Positions 1-9,535 are shown, counted from the first letter of the stretch. The stretch: 64,000 nt of DNA from Microbacterium proteolyticum (GCF_029639405.1 NZ_CP121273.1:1-64000); one strand, 5' to 3'. Made by a program: numbers and translations. Notes: generated by a model not told the origin, from the letters alone.

Positions 1-288
1 GTGAAACGGTTCGCGTCCCTGCAGATCCAACGCGACCCCAGCAGCGGCTGGGTCCTCGCGTTCTCTGTGCTGGCCTGCGTCGGGCTGTTCACCGGACTTC
101 TCATACCTCGCCGCCGAATCTGGGTGAAAGTCCACCACTCGGCGACCACAACCGACTCGACGATCCACGTGGAGTACGCCGCCCTCGCCCGAGGAGACGA
201 CCCGGGGCTTGCCCGCGCGGTCCAGCACCTAGCGGAGGCTCACACAGAAGTGTGTGAGCGGGCGAATACGGCCGCGCAGCCACGATAG
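1..288 (+). CDS. resB: ResB-like cytochrome c biogenesis protein, C-terminal end (partial)
   Basis: Open from the first base, so this is the tail of a longer gene and the GTG at base 1 is probably internal. It shows one membrane helix followed by the basic RRRIWVKV stretch and a short soluble tail, the usual end of ResB/Ccs1, the haem-handling partner of CcsB in system II cytochrome c maturation. A CcsB gene lies 5 kb downstream on the same strand, which supports the call. The stop is 10 bp before the CtaG-like start. Upstream domains cannot be seen. Confidence 0.7.
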   Translation: MKRFASLQIQRDPSSGWVLAFSVLACVGLFTGLLIPRRRIWVKVHHSATTTDSTIHVEYAALARGDDPGLARAVQHLAEAHTEVCERANTAAQPR

Positions 289-298
289 GTCCACAGCT

Positions 299-1225
299 AT
301 GAACGCCCCCCTCGACCTTGGCGACTACCTGCTGCCCGCAGCGCACCCCTTTACCCTTTTGCCGGGCGCCGCAACGGTGATGGCCACCATCTACCTCCTC
401 GGGGCGCTGCGTCTGTGGCGGCAGCATCGACGGTGGTCGGTGTTGCGCACGGTGAGCTTCGTCTCCGGCTGCGCAGCCCTCGCCGCCGTCACCGGCCTCG
501 CTGTAGAGGACTACGGCAAAGCCCTGCTTTCGGTGTTCATGTTTCAGCAGCTGACATTGATGATGGCCATCCCACCGCTGCTCGTGCTCGGTTCCCCGGG
601 AACCCTTCTGCTGCGTGCCACCCCGCACCGCGGCGTCGGAAAAAGTGTCCTCAAAGTGGCGCACGGCGCGTTGCGGTGGCGAGGGTCAAGATGGGCCCTA
701 AGCCCCTGGGTCGCATTACCCGCCTACCTCGCGGCCTTCTACGGCCTGTACATCGCAGATCTGCTCGATCCCGTCCTAGCCCTCCCCGGCGGTCACACCG
801 CCTTAGAATCGGCGTTCCTGATCAGCGGGATCCTGTTCACCATCCCGGTGCTCTCCACAGATCCACTACCGGTCCGCATGAGCCACGGAGGACGGGCACT
901 CGACCTTTTCGCTGAGGCAGCGTTGCACGCCTTCTTCGGGGTGTTCCTCATGATGGCGACCAGTCTGGTAGTAGGAACATTCGCTGAATCGACCATTGCC
1001 CTAGGGATCGACCCCATCGAGGACCAACGCGTAGCCGGCGGTCTTGCATGGTCCTATGGCGAGGCGCCCACACTCATCATGATCCTGATCGTGATGCACC
1101 GGTGGTTCCGGCACGACTCCGTTCGTGACGCCGCCGCAAGCAGATGGGCGGACGCGCACGGGGATCCAGAGCTCGACGAGTACAACGAGTACCTGCGCCG
1201 TCTAGAGAAAGGCGGGTCCGCATGA
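299..1225 (+). CDS. CtaG-like cytochrome c oxidase assembly protein
   Basis: A 308-residue polytopic membrane protein with about seven hydrophobic helices and the HPFTLLPG start and MMAIPPLLVLGSPGTLLLRA stretch typical of the caa3_CtaG family, which helps copper-centre (CuB) assembly in haem-copper oxidases. The ATG at 299 is preferred over a GTG at 254 because it follows the ResB stop directly and begins with the family-like N-terminus. The last codons overlap the next start (ATGA), so it is probably co-translated with lnt. A second CtaG domain sits in the fusion at 6508. Substrate specificity is inferred. Confidence 0.75.
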   Translation: MNAPLDLGDYLLPAAHPFTLLPGAATVMATIYLLGALRLWRQHRRWSVLRTVSFVSGCAALAAVTGLAVEDYGKALLSVFMFQQLTLMMAIPPLLVLGSPGTLLLRATPHRGVGKSVLKVAHGALRWRGSRWALSPWVALPAYLAAFYGLYIADLLDPVLALPGGHTALESAFLISGILFTIPVLSTDPLPVRMSHGGRALDLFAEAALHAFFGVFLMMATSLVVGTFAESTIALGIDPIEDQRVAGGLAWSYGEAPTLIMILIVMHRWFRHDSVRDAAASRWADAHGDPELDEYNEYLRRLEKGGSA

Positions 1226-2787
1226 CAGCACTTCGAGGGGCAACCGGCGCGCTGCGCATGCCCTCTATGTGGACCAGCGGCACGGATTCCTTGCCCGTGA
1301 CGGCGGCGTTGCCCTTGGCGGCAGCGGCGGGGTTGCTGATGGATGCGGCCACACCGGACCTCGGATGGTGGCCGCTTGCTTTCGTGAGCGTGACGATCCT
1401 GCTCGCGGCTCTCCTCGGAAGAGGCACGCTCGCTTCCTTCGTCGTGGGTTGCGTCTTCGGGGCCGTGTTCAACCTTGCCCACCTCGTATGGGTGGCGCAA
1501 TTCCTCGGACCAGTGCCCTGGTTGGCCCTCAGCGCCCTGCAGACAGTCCTGATCGGTGTCAGCAGCATAACCATCACCCTCACCTACCGTTGGGTGAAGG
1601 TACGTAGGCTCGGCGGGGCCTTAGACCTGCTGGGTATCCCCGCGCTGGTAGCAGCCCTGTGGGCCGCGCGGGAAGTACTTGTCGGAATGTGGCCGTACTC
1701 GGGCTTCCCCTGGGCACGGGTAGGAATGACGCAAGTGTCGGGACCATTTCCTGAAGTGGCGTCCTGGGTGGGAACGACGGGTGTGACCTTCCTCGTCGTG
1801 GGCGTGTGCGCCGCCCTCGTGCAGGCCCTCAGACCGGGGCGTCGCACTCTGCGTGCCGGCGTGCCGGCGCTCGTGGGAGTCCTGCTCATGGCGGTCACAC
1901 CCCAGTACGCCACCCGGAGTATCGGAACGTTCACCGTCGGGTGGGTCCAAGGCAACGGGCCGGCAGGCTATTTCGACGACCGCAACGAAGGCGACATGCT
2001 CCGAGCCCAAGCATCAACATCGAAAACGATTCGGGGCCAGCAGATGGACGTGCTCGCCTGGCCAGAGGGCTCCGTGGACATCGACCCGGCGTCTTCAGAA
2101 CCCACACGTCGAGTGCTGAGTGAAATCTCCGCCGCGTACGGTGCCCCGCTCCTAATGAACGCCGCAACCACGAGAGGCGAGCAAACGTTCAACTCAACCA
2201 TGCTGTGGACGACGGACGGTAGCGAGCAGAGCTACGACAAACTCAACCCCGTCCCGTTCGGCGAATACGTGCCCGACCGGTGGCTGTTTGAACGTCTCGC
2301 ACCTGACCTTGTCAGTCTGATCCAGAGGGAGTACACCCCAGGCAGATCGGCGCCAGTGATGGATATAGGAGGCACCCGCGTCGGGCTGGCGATCTGTTTC
2401 GACGTCATCTACGACGACGTGATCTTCGATGCAGCACGGCAAGGCGCGCAGGTCTACATCTTCCAGACAAACAACGCCGACTTCCGCGGAACAGACGAGA
2501 ACGTGCAGCAGCTCGCCATCGCGCGAATGCGAGCCATCGAAACCGGGCGCGCAGTGGTCAACGTCTCCACCGTGGGAACAAGCCAAGTGATCAACCCCGA
2601 TGGGTCGACCGAAGAGACCATCGGGGTGGACACGGCCGCTGGCCGAGTGAGCGAGGTGCCGCTACGGGCGGGGATCACGCCGGCGAGCTGGCTCAGCCCC
2701 ACCATCGAAATTGCAATGGTCGTTGCATCGGCCGGTGTGCTGTTGTGCGTTCGTCTGCGCATCCACGTTCGTGCGCGGAAACGGTGA
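1222..2787 (+). CDS. lnt: Apolipoprotein N-acyltransferase
   Basis: 521 residues: about six N-terminal membrane helices, a periplasmic carbon-nitrogen hydrolase domain, and a final helix. The nitrilase-type triad is visible as E282 (WPEGS), K340 (YDKLNPVPFGEY) and C392 (ICFDVIY). The enzyme N-acylates the lipid-modified cysteine of lipoproteins at the outer face of the membrane. The start overlaps the CtaG stop (ATGA). Its presence in a copper/cytochrome block suggests it serves metal-binding lipoproteins encoded here (DUF305 at 15885, F510 at 16551), but that link is inference. Confidence 0.9.
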   Translation: MTALRGATGALRMPSMWTSGTDSLPVTAALPLAAAAGLLMDAATPDLGWWPLAFVSVTILLAALLGRGTLASFVVGCVFGAVFNLAHLVWVAQFLGPVPWLALSALQTVLIGVSSITITLTYRWVKVRRLGGALDLLGIPALVAALWAAREVLVGMWPYSGFPWARVGMTQVSGPFPEVASWVGTTGVTFLVVGVCAALVQALRPGRRTLRAGVPALVGVLLMAVTPQYATRSIGTFTVGWVQGNGPAGYFDDRNEGDMLRAQASTSKTIRGQQMDVLAWPEGSVDIDPASSEPTRRVLSEISAAYGAPLLMNAATTRGEQTFNSTMLWTTDGSEQSYDKLNPVPFGEYVPDRWLFERLAPDLVSLIQREYTPGRSAPVMDIGGTRVGLAICFDVIYDDVIFDAARQGAQVYIFQTNNADFRGTDENVQQLAIARMRAIETGRAVVNVSTVGTSQVINPDGSTEETIGVDTAAGRVSEVPLRAGITPASWLSPTIEIAMVVASAGVLLCVRLRIHVRARKR

Positions 2788-2908
2788 TGAGCTGGACAAA
2801 CGGCAGACCGCATCGCGCACCCCGCGCGAGCAGCGCACGCTTGGCCTCCGATGCCAGGCTGCCCCGGCTTGGCTGTGACGGCCAGTTCGGATTGGTACCA
2901 TCGCTGCG

Positions 2909-3349
2909 ATGCCGGTAAGCACGGGACGCGCCCCACTTGGGGCCAGTACCGCCTCCGTCGTGAGAATGAGGATCATCGCCAGCCTCGTCCTAATCTTGAT
3001 GTGTCTGCTCGCTGTATGGTCAAGCAGCCACTCTGATGCTTCCACGACCTCCGATGCGGCGTCCGCGACCCACACGTGGGAGAGCGATCAAGGTAGTCGA
3101 ACAGTCCTCGATGAGCCCGCCGGTGACGTTGTCAACAGCCTGACGCAGGCTCTCCCAGCGGCGGCCGTAGCGCTATGCCTGGTAGGCGTGTGTGTGGCGG
3201 GAATGCTGCTGGAGCATCGCTTCCGTCTCATGCGGTCGAATCTCAATGTCATCCGCTCACCTCGACGCGATCAGCCTCACGTTTTACGTACCGTCCGCTC
3301 ACACACCACGACGCTGAGCTTGACCGAACTGTCTCTCTCACGGACCTGA
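2909..3349 (+). CDS. DUF6153-like small membrane protein (copy 1 of 3)
   Basis: 146 residues with an N-terminal signal/anchor helix, a Ser/Thr-rich linker, a second membrane helix near residues 80-100 and a basic cytoplasmic tail ending in SRT. The same two-helix design and SRT terminus recur at 15329 and 61899, so the three belong to one family; I compare it to DUF6153, often found beside copper genes. A start at 2966 (MRIIASLVLIL) is possible and would make a tighter signal sequence. There is no strong ribosome site for either start. Function unknown; a copper-linked envelope role is inferred from context. Confidence 0.6.
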   Translation: MPVSTGRAPLGASTASVVRMRIIASLVLILMCLLAVWSSSHSDASTTSDAASATHTWESDQGSRTVLDEPAGDVVNSLTQALPAAAVALCLVGVCVAGMLLEHRFRLMRSNLNVIRSPRRDQPHVLRTVRSHTTTLSLTELSLSRT

Positions 3350-3536
3350 CCCGTACCGGGGCTCCGAAAATCACACCTTCTCGGCTGATCTGACGCCAAC
3401 GAAGTTGTAGTCGAACGCAACTTCCCACCCCTTCGGGCGCGGCCGTACAGGTGCACTCGGAGCGTTTCTGATCCGACGCTCGACGACTGCCGTGGGCGCC
3501 CAATCCCCGGGCGCCGCAGTCCCACTGAAAGACGCC

Positions 3537-4202
3537 ATGCACACACTTTTCGCCCCCCGTTCGCCTCGCTGGTTCGCAGCCGCCGGCATTGCCGTGGCGG
3601 CACTATCCCTGATGTTCGTTCTACCCGGTTCGCCGCCGGCTCGTGCTCACGACGCTTTGGTCCAGTCCTCCCCAGCAGCGGACTCAGTCGTCTCAGCGAC
3701 GCCCGCTGAGGTGTCAATGACATACAGCGGGGAGGTCTTCGACGCCTCCAGCGCCATCGCGGTCGAAGTGATTGACTCCTCAGGAGCGAACGTTGCACTG
3801 ACGCCTCCGGTCGTCGCTGACACGACGGTGACCCAGGCAGTGAAGCCAGTCACGTCTCCAGGCGTAGTCACGGTGCGATGGCGCGTGGTCTCCAGCGACG
3901 GTCACCCCATCAGCGGTGAGTACGCGTTCACGGTTGACGCTCCCGTAACGCCCACGGCGTCCGCCGAACCGGACCCCTCTGCAACCACGGGTGCCCCCTC
4001 CTCATCTGAGCAGAGCCCGGCCATCTCGTCGACACCAGAACAAAGCGCGACAGCAGACGCCGTGGCGGAGGTCGAAGAGCCACGGAGCGGAATCGGTCTT
4101 CCGCTGTTAGTGACTGGCGTCGCTGTCGTCATTCTGGGCGCGGCGGCGCTTGTGCTTTTCTCGTCCGGACGGCGTCGACGACAGCAGCAGGTGGGGCAGT
4201 GA
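3537..4202 (+). CDS. copC: CopC-domain copper resistance protein, membrane anchored
   Basis: 221 residues. A cleavable signal ends near ARAHDALV, giving the N-terminal His of the CopC copper site after cleavage. The CopC beta-barrel follows (AADSVVSATPAEVSMTYSGE, SDGHPISGEYAF), then a Ser/Thr/Glu-rich linker and a C-terminal helix with a basic tail. The layout fits YobA/CopC proteins that bind Cu(II) outside the membrane and work with CopD; a CopD fusion lies at 6508. The ATG at 3537 is preferred over GTG 3492 because it opens directly into the signal peptide. Confidence 0.85.
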   Translation: MHTLFAPRSPRWFAAAGIAVAALSLMFVLPGSPPARAHDALVQSSPAADSVVSATPAEVSMTYSGEVFDASSAIAVEVIDSSGANVALTPPVVADTTVTQAVKPVTSPGVVTVRWRVVSSDGHPISGEYAFTVDAPVTPTASAEPDPSATTGAPSSSEQSPAISSTPEQSATADAVAEVEEPRSGIGLPLLVTGVAVVILGAAALVLFSSGRRRRQQQVGQ

Positions 4203-4215
4203 AGGAACACCGTCA

Positions 4216-5064
4216 ATGAGCAGTGAGATTTGGTCGACACACCAGTCACGCCCTCTAACGCGCAGGGAACGGCGCCACGCTGATGAGTTCAGGATGCGTG
4301 AGGCGCGGAGCTCCCACGGTCCTGAGGCCGCGCGCGCAATGCGCGCCCGCCCGCTTGTTGCGAGTGCGTTGGCGCTGGCGCTCATGTGTCCTCTGGCGCT
4401 GCCGGCGTACGCGGCCTCACCTGTCACGGACTCCGAGCCGACCTTGCAGCAAGCCGCTGCGGACGACTCACAACAATTCACCGTGTCCTCCGCGCTCCCC
4501 GCTTCGCCCCTGGACAGGCAGAGCTACGCAGCGACGTCTCAGGAAGAAATTCATCAGAAAAAGGCGCGAGAGGCTGCGGCGGCCGCGGCCGCCGCAGCAC
4601 GCGCAGCTCGGCCCGCTACCACCTTCGCTGCTGAACGCGCAGTCCCCGTCCTCGCCGCCGGTAGCGGGGTTGTGCGCTGGCCATTGACCTCGACGTTCAG
4701 AGTCACGGACCAATTCGGAGCAAGAGGCGGGGCGCACATGGGCACCGACATGGTGACCGCGGGCGGCACGCCAATCTACGCGTCCGTGGCCGGGACAGTC
4801 GATGTCTCGAGCGAGAGCTATGGCGCCTACGGCGTCGCTGTCACCGTTGAGTCCGTCGTCAACGGCCAACGTATCCGGGCCGTCTACCCGCACATGCAGT
4901 ACAACACCCGGCAGGTCGGCAGCGGCCAGGAAGTGCAGGCGGGCCAACTCCTCGGACTCGTCGGAAGCACAGGCCGCTCCACCGCAAACCACTTGCATTT
5001 CGAGGTGTCCGTCAACGACGTCACCGTGGATTCCCTGGCGTGGTTGGAAGCGAATGCTCAGTGA
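4216..5064 (+). CDS. M23 family metallopeptidase, secreted
   Basis: 282 residues with a signal-like hydrophobic segment near residues 40-60, an Ala/Arg-rich linker, then a C-terminal peptidase domain. The LytM zinc ligands are visible as HMGTD and HLHFE. Such enzymes cut peptidoglycan cross-bridges. The start has an AAGGA site 8 bp upstream, and the end overlaps the next gene (GTGA). A direct role in copper handling is not evident; wall remodelling around the redox machinery is a guess. Confidence 0.85.
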   Translation: MSSEIWSTHQSRPLTRRERRHADEFRMREARSSHGPEAARAMRARPLVASALALALMCPLALPAYAASPVTDSEPTLQQAAADDSQQFTVSSALPASPLDRQSYAATSQEEIHQKKAREAAAAAAAAARAARPATTFAAERAVPVLAAGSGVVRWPLTSTFRVTDQFGARGGAHMGTDMVTAGGTPIYASVAGTVDVSSESYGAYGVAVTVESVVNGQRIRAVYPHMQYNTRQVGSGQEVQAGQLLGLVGSTGRSTANHLHFEVSVNDVTVDSLAWLEANAQ

Positions 5065-5513
5065 CTAAACGCGCCATTACAAAGCGCGGCGGCAGGCGCC
5101 GCGCCGCACCGCAGCGAACGGCACTGCAAAAGAAACTCGACGATCGATACGGCCGCACTTCGCTTCCCTGGCGTCGCCGAGCTTTCTGGATCAGTGTTGC
5201 TGTGTTCGCGGTGGCTGCCATTGCCTACCTGGTCTGGATCACACTTCAAAATAGCTTGGACGACATCTCCATCGCCGAGACCGGCTACCTCGTCGTCGAT
5301 GAGCGGGCTGTGACGGTGTCCTTTCAAGCCACCCCTCCCTCCGGCGCACGGTTCGCGTGCGCCATCCAAGCCCTGGACGAGGATTTCGGCGTCGTGGGGT
5401 GGCGGGTCGTCGAGTACGCCCCCTTCCCCGAGACCACTCGATCCTTCACCGAGCGCGTTCCGACTCTCGCCCTGGCAACCACCGGCACCGTCAAAGAGTG
5501 CTGGACAATCTAA
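5061..5513 (+). CDS. DUF4307 domain membrane protein
   Basis: 150 residues: an Arg/Lys-rich N-terminus, the motif LDDRYGRTSLPWRRR, one membrane helix, and a small exported beta domain with two cysteines (FACAIQAL, KECWTI). This matches DUF4307, a family common in Actinobacteria and of unknown function. The GTG start overlaps the M23 stop, so the two are probably translationally coupled. The paired extracytoplasmic cysteines may form a disulfide. Confidence 0.8.
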   Translation: MTKRAITKRGGRRRAAPQRTALQKKLDDRYGRTSLPWRRRAFWISVAVFAVAAIAYLVWITLQNSLDDISIAETGYLVVDERAVTVSFQATPPSGARFACAIQALDEDFGVVGWRVVEYAPFPETTRSFTERVPTLALATTGTVKECWTI

Positions 5514-5524
5514 GGATTCCACCC

Positions 5525-6508
5525 GTGACCGAATCATCCGCCCTCACCCTTGATGGGCTGTCCCTGCTGATGGTGTGGACGGCCATCGGCGTTTACGCGC
5601 TCGCCTTTGCGGCGTATGCCATCGACCTTGCCGTGCGCGTGTCTCGCGTCGAGGCGCCCGCTGCGGAACTCGTGACGGTCGGGGACGTGGCTCCACCGGT
5701 GGCGCCCCCGGCGGCCGCGGTGCAATTGCAAGTGCCGCCACGTGAGCGCGAACGTCTCGTATGGGCACGTATCGGAACCGCCCTCACCATTTTGGGATTC
5801 GCGCTGCAGCTGAGCGGGGATGTCCTCCGAGGCATCGCCGCAGCTCGTGTGCCGTGGGCGAACATGTACGAATTCGCACTCACCGGCACTCTTCTCATCG
5901 TCGGCGTGTTCCTTTTCGCCCTTCGGCGGTACGACCTGCGTTTCCTCGGCTCCTTCTTGCTTGGGATGGTCGTCCTTCTTCTGGGTGGTGCGACCTTGGG
6001 GTTCTACGTCGAGGTCACCCCTCTGATGGACCCGCTGCGTAGCGTGTGGCTTGTCATCCACGTCTTCGTGGCCTCCCTTGCGACTGCGCTGTTCGCCATC
6101 GCGTGCGGCCTGTCCGTGACGCAACTTCTGCAACACCGGCGTGAGAGTCGCCCCTCCGTCAACACGCGGCGGGGCCTGCTTCGAACCCTGCCCACCTCTG
6201 AAGATCTGGAAGCCCTGGCTTACCGGTTCGCCATCATTGGCTTCATCTTCTGGACCTTCACCCTGATTGCCGGCGCGATTTGGGCAAACGACTCCTGGGG
6301 ACGCTTCTGGGGTTTTGATACCAAAGAGGTGTGGACTTTCATCATCTGGGTGCTGTACGCCGGGTACATCCACGCTCGTGCCACCCGTGGATGGCGCGGT
6401 AACCGTTCTGCGTGGCTGTCTATCGTGGGGTTCGCTGCGGTGCTGTTCAACTTCACCGCCGTGAACATGTTCTTCAAGGGTCTGCATGCCTATTCGGGGC
6501 TGAACTGA
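5525..6508 (+). CDS. ccsB: System II cytochrome c biogenesis protein CcsB
   Basis: 327 residues, multi-spanning, carrying the tryptophan-rich WGRFWGFDTKEVWTFIIWVL segment that handles haem in CcsA/CcsB proteins, plus conserved His residues in flanking helices. It works with ResB (end seen at 1-288) to deliver and attach haem to apocytochromes c. GTG 5525 follows an AAGGA site and is chosen over an upstream start that would overlap the previous gene by 150 bp. The stop overlaps the next ATG (TGATG). Confidence 0.9.
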   Translation: MTESSALTLDGLSLLMVWTAIGVYALAFAAYAIDLAVRVSRVEAPAAELVTVGDVAPPVAPPAAAVQLQVPPRERERLVWARIGTALTILGFALQLSGDVLRGIAAARVPWANMYEFALTGTLLIVGVFLFALRRYDLRFLGSFLLGMVVLLLGGATLGFYVEVTPLMDPLRSVWLVIHVFVASLATALFAIACGLSVTQLLQHRRESRPSVNTRRGLLRTLPTSEDLEALAYRFAIIGFIFWTFTLIAGAIWANDSWGRFWGFDTKEVWTFIIWVLYAGYIHARATRGWRGNRSAWLSIVGFAAVLFNFTAVNMFFKGLHAYSGLN

Positions 6509-8451
6509 TGCCTACTTCCGGCGCTAAGCTCGGGCACGCCCACTCGACGGTAAGGGTGGGGGCACCTGGCTCCACGCGGCTTCCGTCTCTGCAACCGCGC
6601 CGGTGGAACGTGTACCGCGTGATTGCGCTCATCATCCTCGTCGTCAGCGCAGTCGCTGCCTTGGTGTGCGCTCTCGCAGTCGGCGGTGGCGCTGCCCCCT
6701 TGCAACTGGCCGACGCCGGGCCCCTCGCACGGTGGGGGCTGCCAGTGTCAAAGCTCGTCGTGAACATGAGCGCCGCGGGAATGGGAGGGGCGCTCTTTGT
6801 CGCCTTGTTCTCGTTGCGCGTCGAACAGCGCGGGTTTGAATTGGCGTTGGATGTTGCTGCGCTATCTGCCGCCATCTTCACCGTGGCATCTGCTGCTACT
6901 GGCTTCTTCAGCTTCATGGTCATCTTCAACCCCGCTTTGAATGCCGGTCCCGAATTTGGGTCTCAGCTTGGCCGGTACCTCGTGCAGACCGAGGGGGGAC
7001 GTGTGTGGTTGATGACGACCATCGCGGGTGCCATTCTCGCGGTGCTCACATTTGCGGTGCGTTCGTGGGGCGGGACAGCAACCGTGGCACTTCTCGCGCT
7101 GGCAGCGCTTGTCCCGATGGGAACACAAGGCCATTCAGGTGATGAGGCCTCTCACCAGCAAGCCACGACAGCCATCGTCATACACCTCATCGCCGCAGCG
7201 GTCTGGCTCGGTGGTCTGCTGCTGCTGGCGATCATTCGTTCCGTCACTTCCAAGAGTGAGATGGCGACAGTTCTGATGCGGTACTCCACCATCGCCGTTA
7301 TTGCCTTCGCGCTCGTCGCGTTCTCGGGCACGGTTCGAGCCGCCATCGGCCTAGAAACTCTCGGTGCTCTCGCCTCCCCTTACGGCCTCATCCTCATCGT
7401 CAAGGTTGTAGCCCTCACCGCCATCGGTGTTCTGGGGGCGATCTACCGACTGCGTCTACTCCGAAGGATGCGCGCCAACCCCAGCGACGCCAAGACTTTC
7501 TGGCTGCTGTTGTGTGCGGAGTTGGGATTGATGGGGATGGCTAGTGGAGCGGCTGCCGCTCTCGCGAGAACACCGCCGCCGATTCTCCCCGAACCTGCAG
7601 GCGCGCTCACACCCGCTGAGGTACTCACCGGCGCTCCGCTACCTCCTGAGTGGACTATGTCGCGTTGGTTCACGGCGTGGAGCCCCGACCTGCTGTGGTT
7701 AGTTGCCGCCGTGCTCGGACTCATCTTCTACGTGAGCGCTGTGCTGCGGCTAAAGGCGCGTGGGTACCGATGGAACCCCTGGCGGGCGACCGCGTGGGTG
7801 GCAGGGACGCTCCTCTTGGTATGGGTCACTAGCGGAGCGTTGGGCGCTTACCGTAGCTACATCTACAGTGCGCACGTTCTTGGGATAGTCATTCTCCTTG
7901 TCGGGGTGGTGCCCCTTCTCGCAGCCGGGGCGCCAATCGAGCTCGCCCGCAAGGCAGCCCATCGCCGCGAAGACGGCAGCAGGGGAGGGTATGAATGGGC
8001 GCAGGTGCTCATGCATTCGCGAGGTGTGCGTTTCGCTTCGGCACCCGTGGTCGCTGTCCCGGCCACCGCGATGTTGATTTGGCTGCTTTTCAGTTCTGAC
8101 CTCCTCCGTTGGACAGTAGGGGATCTCCTAGGGCGGCAAATGGCGACGGCAGCAACCCTCGTCGTGGGATCTCTGCTCGTGCGTGGCTTGATAGGTGGTG
8201 ACGGGTCCAGCCGCCGGCCGACACAGATGAAGCTGCTGATGGTCGTCGGTTTAGCTGTGGCGATGGCGGTTGTATCTGTGTACATCTCTACTGCCGGTCT
8301 AGTAGCCGCCGACTGGTTCGGTGCGATGGGCCGCACCTGGGGTAGAGCACCAGCCGAAGACCAAGACTTCGGTGGAGTGGTGCTGGCTGCTGGCTCCGCG
8401 ATCGCGGTCGTTCTGGGTGGGTGGGTGGTGTTCCTCTCCCGTGCGCGGTAG
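6508..8451 (+). CDS. CopD-CtaG fusion: copper import / oxidase assembly protein
   Basis: 647 residues with about 13-14 predicted helices. The first ~370 residues resemble CopD (GHSGDEASHQQATTAIVIHL and WLGGLL motifs with conserved His). The second half is a caa3_CtaG-like domain beginning near YRSYIYSAHVLGIVILLVGV. Two-domain CopD-CtaG proteins are common in Actinobacteria and are thought to move copper for oxidase assembly. It follows ccsB without a gap. The last gene of the block, it converges on the CDF transporter at 8523. Confidence 0.85.
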   Translation: MPTSGAKLGHAHSTVRVGAPGSTRLPSLQPRRWNVYRVIALIILVVSAVAALVCALAVGGGAAPLQLADAGPLARWGLPVSKLVVNMSAAGMGGALFVALFSLRVEQRGFELALDVAALSAAIFTVASAATGFFSFMVIFNPALNAGPEFGSQLGRYLVQTEGGRVWLMTTIAGAILAVLTFAVRSWGGTATVALLALAALVPMGTQGHSGDEASHQQATTAIVIHLIAAAVWLGGLLLLAIIRSVTSKSEMATVLMRYSTIAVIAFALVAFSGTVRAAIGLETLGALASPYGLILIVKVVALTAIGVLGAIYRLRLLRRMRANPSDAKTFWLLLCAELGLMGMASGAAAALARTPPPILPEPAGALTPAEVLTGAPLPPEWTMSRWFTAWSPDLLWLVAAVLGLIFYVSAVLRLKARGYRWNPWRATAWVAGTLLLVWVTSGALGAYRSYIYSAHVLGIVILLVGVVPLLAAGAPIELARKAAHRREDGSRGGYEWAQVLMHSRGVRFASAPVVAVPATAMLIWLLFSSDLLRWTVGDLLGRQMATAATLVVGSLLVRGLIGGDGSSRRPTQMKLLMVVGLAVAMAVVSVYISTAGLVAADWFGAMGRTWGRAPAEDQDFGGVVLAAGSAIAVVLGGWVVFLSRAR

Positions 8452-8522
8452 AACGACGTCCTAGATTCCTCATGCGGCGTGCGACAGAAGCCGTCATGGC
8501 TGATCTGAGGTGCTCTACCCGC

Positions 8523-9194
8523 TCAGCGGTGATGGTCGTCGTCGTGCTCCTCCTCGAGGAGCATCCCCACGGAGGTGGCGCAGGCGTCACCGCGCCATGC
8601 CTCGATACCCTCTCGGATTGCGAAGGCGGCGATGACGAGTCCGGCGATCGCATCGGCCCACCACCAGCCGAACAGGCTGTTGACAATGAGGCCGACGAGA
8701 ACCGCGGCGGACAGGTAGGTGCAGATGAGGGTCTGCTTGGAGTCGGCCACAGCGGTTGCCGATCCCAGCTCGCGGCCCGCGCGTCGTTCCGCCAGCGAGA
8801 GGAATGGCATGATGACGACGCTGAGCGCGGTGAGCACGATTCCGACAGTGGAGTGCTGCACGTCGACCTGGCCCACGAGCGCGAGCACCGACGTCGCGGT
8901 GACGTAGGCGGCGAGGGCGAAGAACGCCACGGCGATGACGCGCAGCGTGCCCTTCTCCCACCGCTCGGGGTCGCGGCGGGTGAACTGCCAGGCCACGGCT
9001 GCCGCCGAGAGGACCTCGATCGTGGAGTCCAGGCCGAACCCGATCAGCGCAGCCGATGAGGCGACGGTGCCGGCGGTGATCGCGACGACGGCCTCAATGA
9101 GGTTGTAGGCGATCGTCGCGGTGACGATCCACTTGATGCGGCGTTGGAGAGTGTGCCGGCGGTCGTCTGTGGGGCGAGAGGTCGTGGTGGTCAT
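8523..9194 (-). CDS. Cation diffusion facilitator-like metal transporter
   Basis: 223 residues with about six helices. Metal-site motifs of the CDF fold are visible as FGLDS in helix 2 and DSKQT in helix 5. The C-terminus ends in acidic/His-rich EEEHDDDHHR instead of the long ZT-dimer domain, so it is a short CDF form. The start overlaps the stop of the upstream ArsR gene (ATGA), making a sensor-pump operon. Expected to expel divalent metal (Zn, Cd or Co); the exact ion is unknown. Confidence 0.85.
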   Translation of the reverse strand: MTTTTSRPTDDRRHTLQRRIKWIVTATIAYNLIEAVVAITAGTVASSAALIGFGLDSTIEVLSAAAVAWQFTRRDPERWEKGTLRVIAVAFFALAAYVTATSVLALVGQVDVQHSTVGIVLTALSVVIMPFLSLAERRAGRELGSATAVADSKQTLICTYLSAAVLVGLIVNSLFGWWWADAIAGLVIAAFAIREGIEAWRGDACATSVGMLLEEEHDDDHHR

Positions 9195-9535
9195 GCGCAG
9201 GTGCAGCTTTCTCCGGCGCAGCAGCCCGGTTCGACATAGAGGACGACGCGTAGCAGCTCGTCCAAGGCGGGTGAGAGGTGAGAGTCAGCAAGCCGATACC
9301 AGGTGCGCCGCCCATCCGGCACAGCCTCCACGAGCCCGCACCCTCGAAGGCACGCGAGCTGGTTCGACATGACCTGTCGGGAGACGCCGAGAGCGTCCGC
9401 TAGGTCGGAGGGGTAGGCGGGTGCTTCCCGCAGTGCCAGCAGCACGCCCGCGCGCGTGGAGTCGGAGAGCGCGTGGCCGAGGCGCGCGAGCGCGGCGGTA
9501 TGCGTCACGGTGGCAGTCGCAGTGGCTGTGGACAC
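9191..9535 (-). CDS. ArsR/SmtB-family metal sensor (CmtR-like)
   Basis: 114 residues: a winged helix (SDLADALGVSRQVMSNQLAC) with a cysteine in the recognition region (LACLRGCGLV) and a cysteine-rich C-terminus (CCAGESCTC). The Cys layout recalls Cd/Pb sensors such as CmtR. GTG 9535 gives the family-like N-terminus; an ATG 33 bp further upstream is also in frame. It is probably an autorepressor of the ArsR-CDF pair and sits back to back with csoR. Confidence 0.85.
   Translation of the reverse strand: MSTATATATVTHTAALARLGHALSDSTRAGVLLALREAPAYPSDLADALGVSRQVMSNQLACLRGCGLVEAVPDGRRTWYRLADSHLSPALDELLRVVLYVEPGCCAGESCTCA

Noticed and set aside
1144..1221. Longer N-terminus for the Lnt gene
   Set aside because: The extra 26 residues are Arg-rich and lie inside the CtaG gene; ATG 1222 gives an ATGA junction and a normal start.
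4150..4215. Upstream start for the M23 peptidase at 4150
   Set aside because: It would overlap the CopC tail and lacks a ribosome site; 4216 has AAGGA at the right distance.
8421..9059. 212-residue plus-strand frame over the CDF transporter
   Set aside because: Low-complexity Gly/Glu/Arg composition typical of antisense; the minus strand encodes a clear CDF protein.
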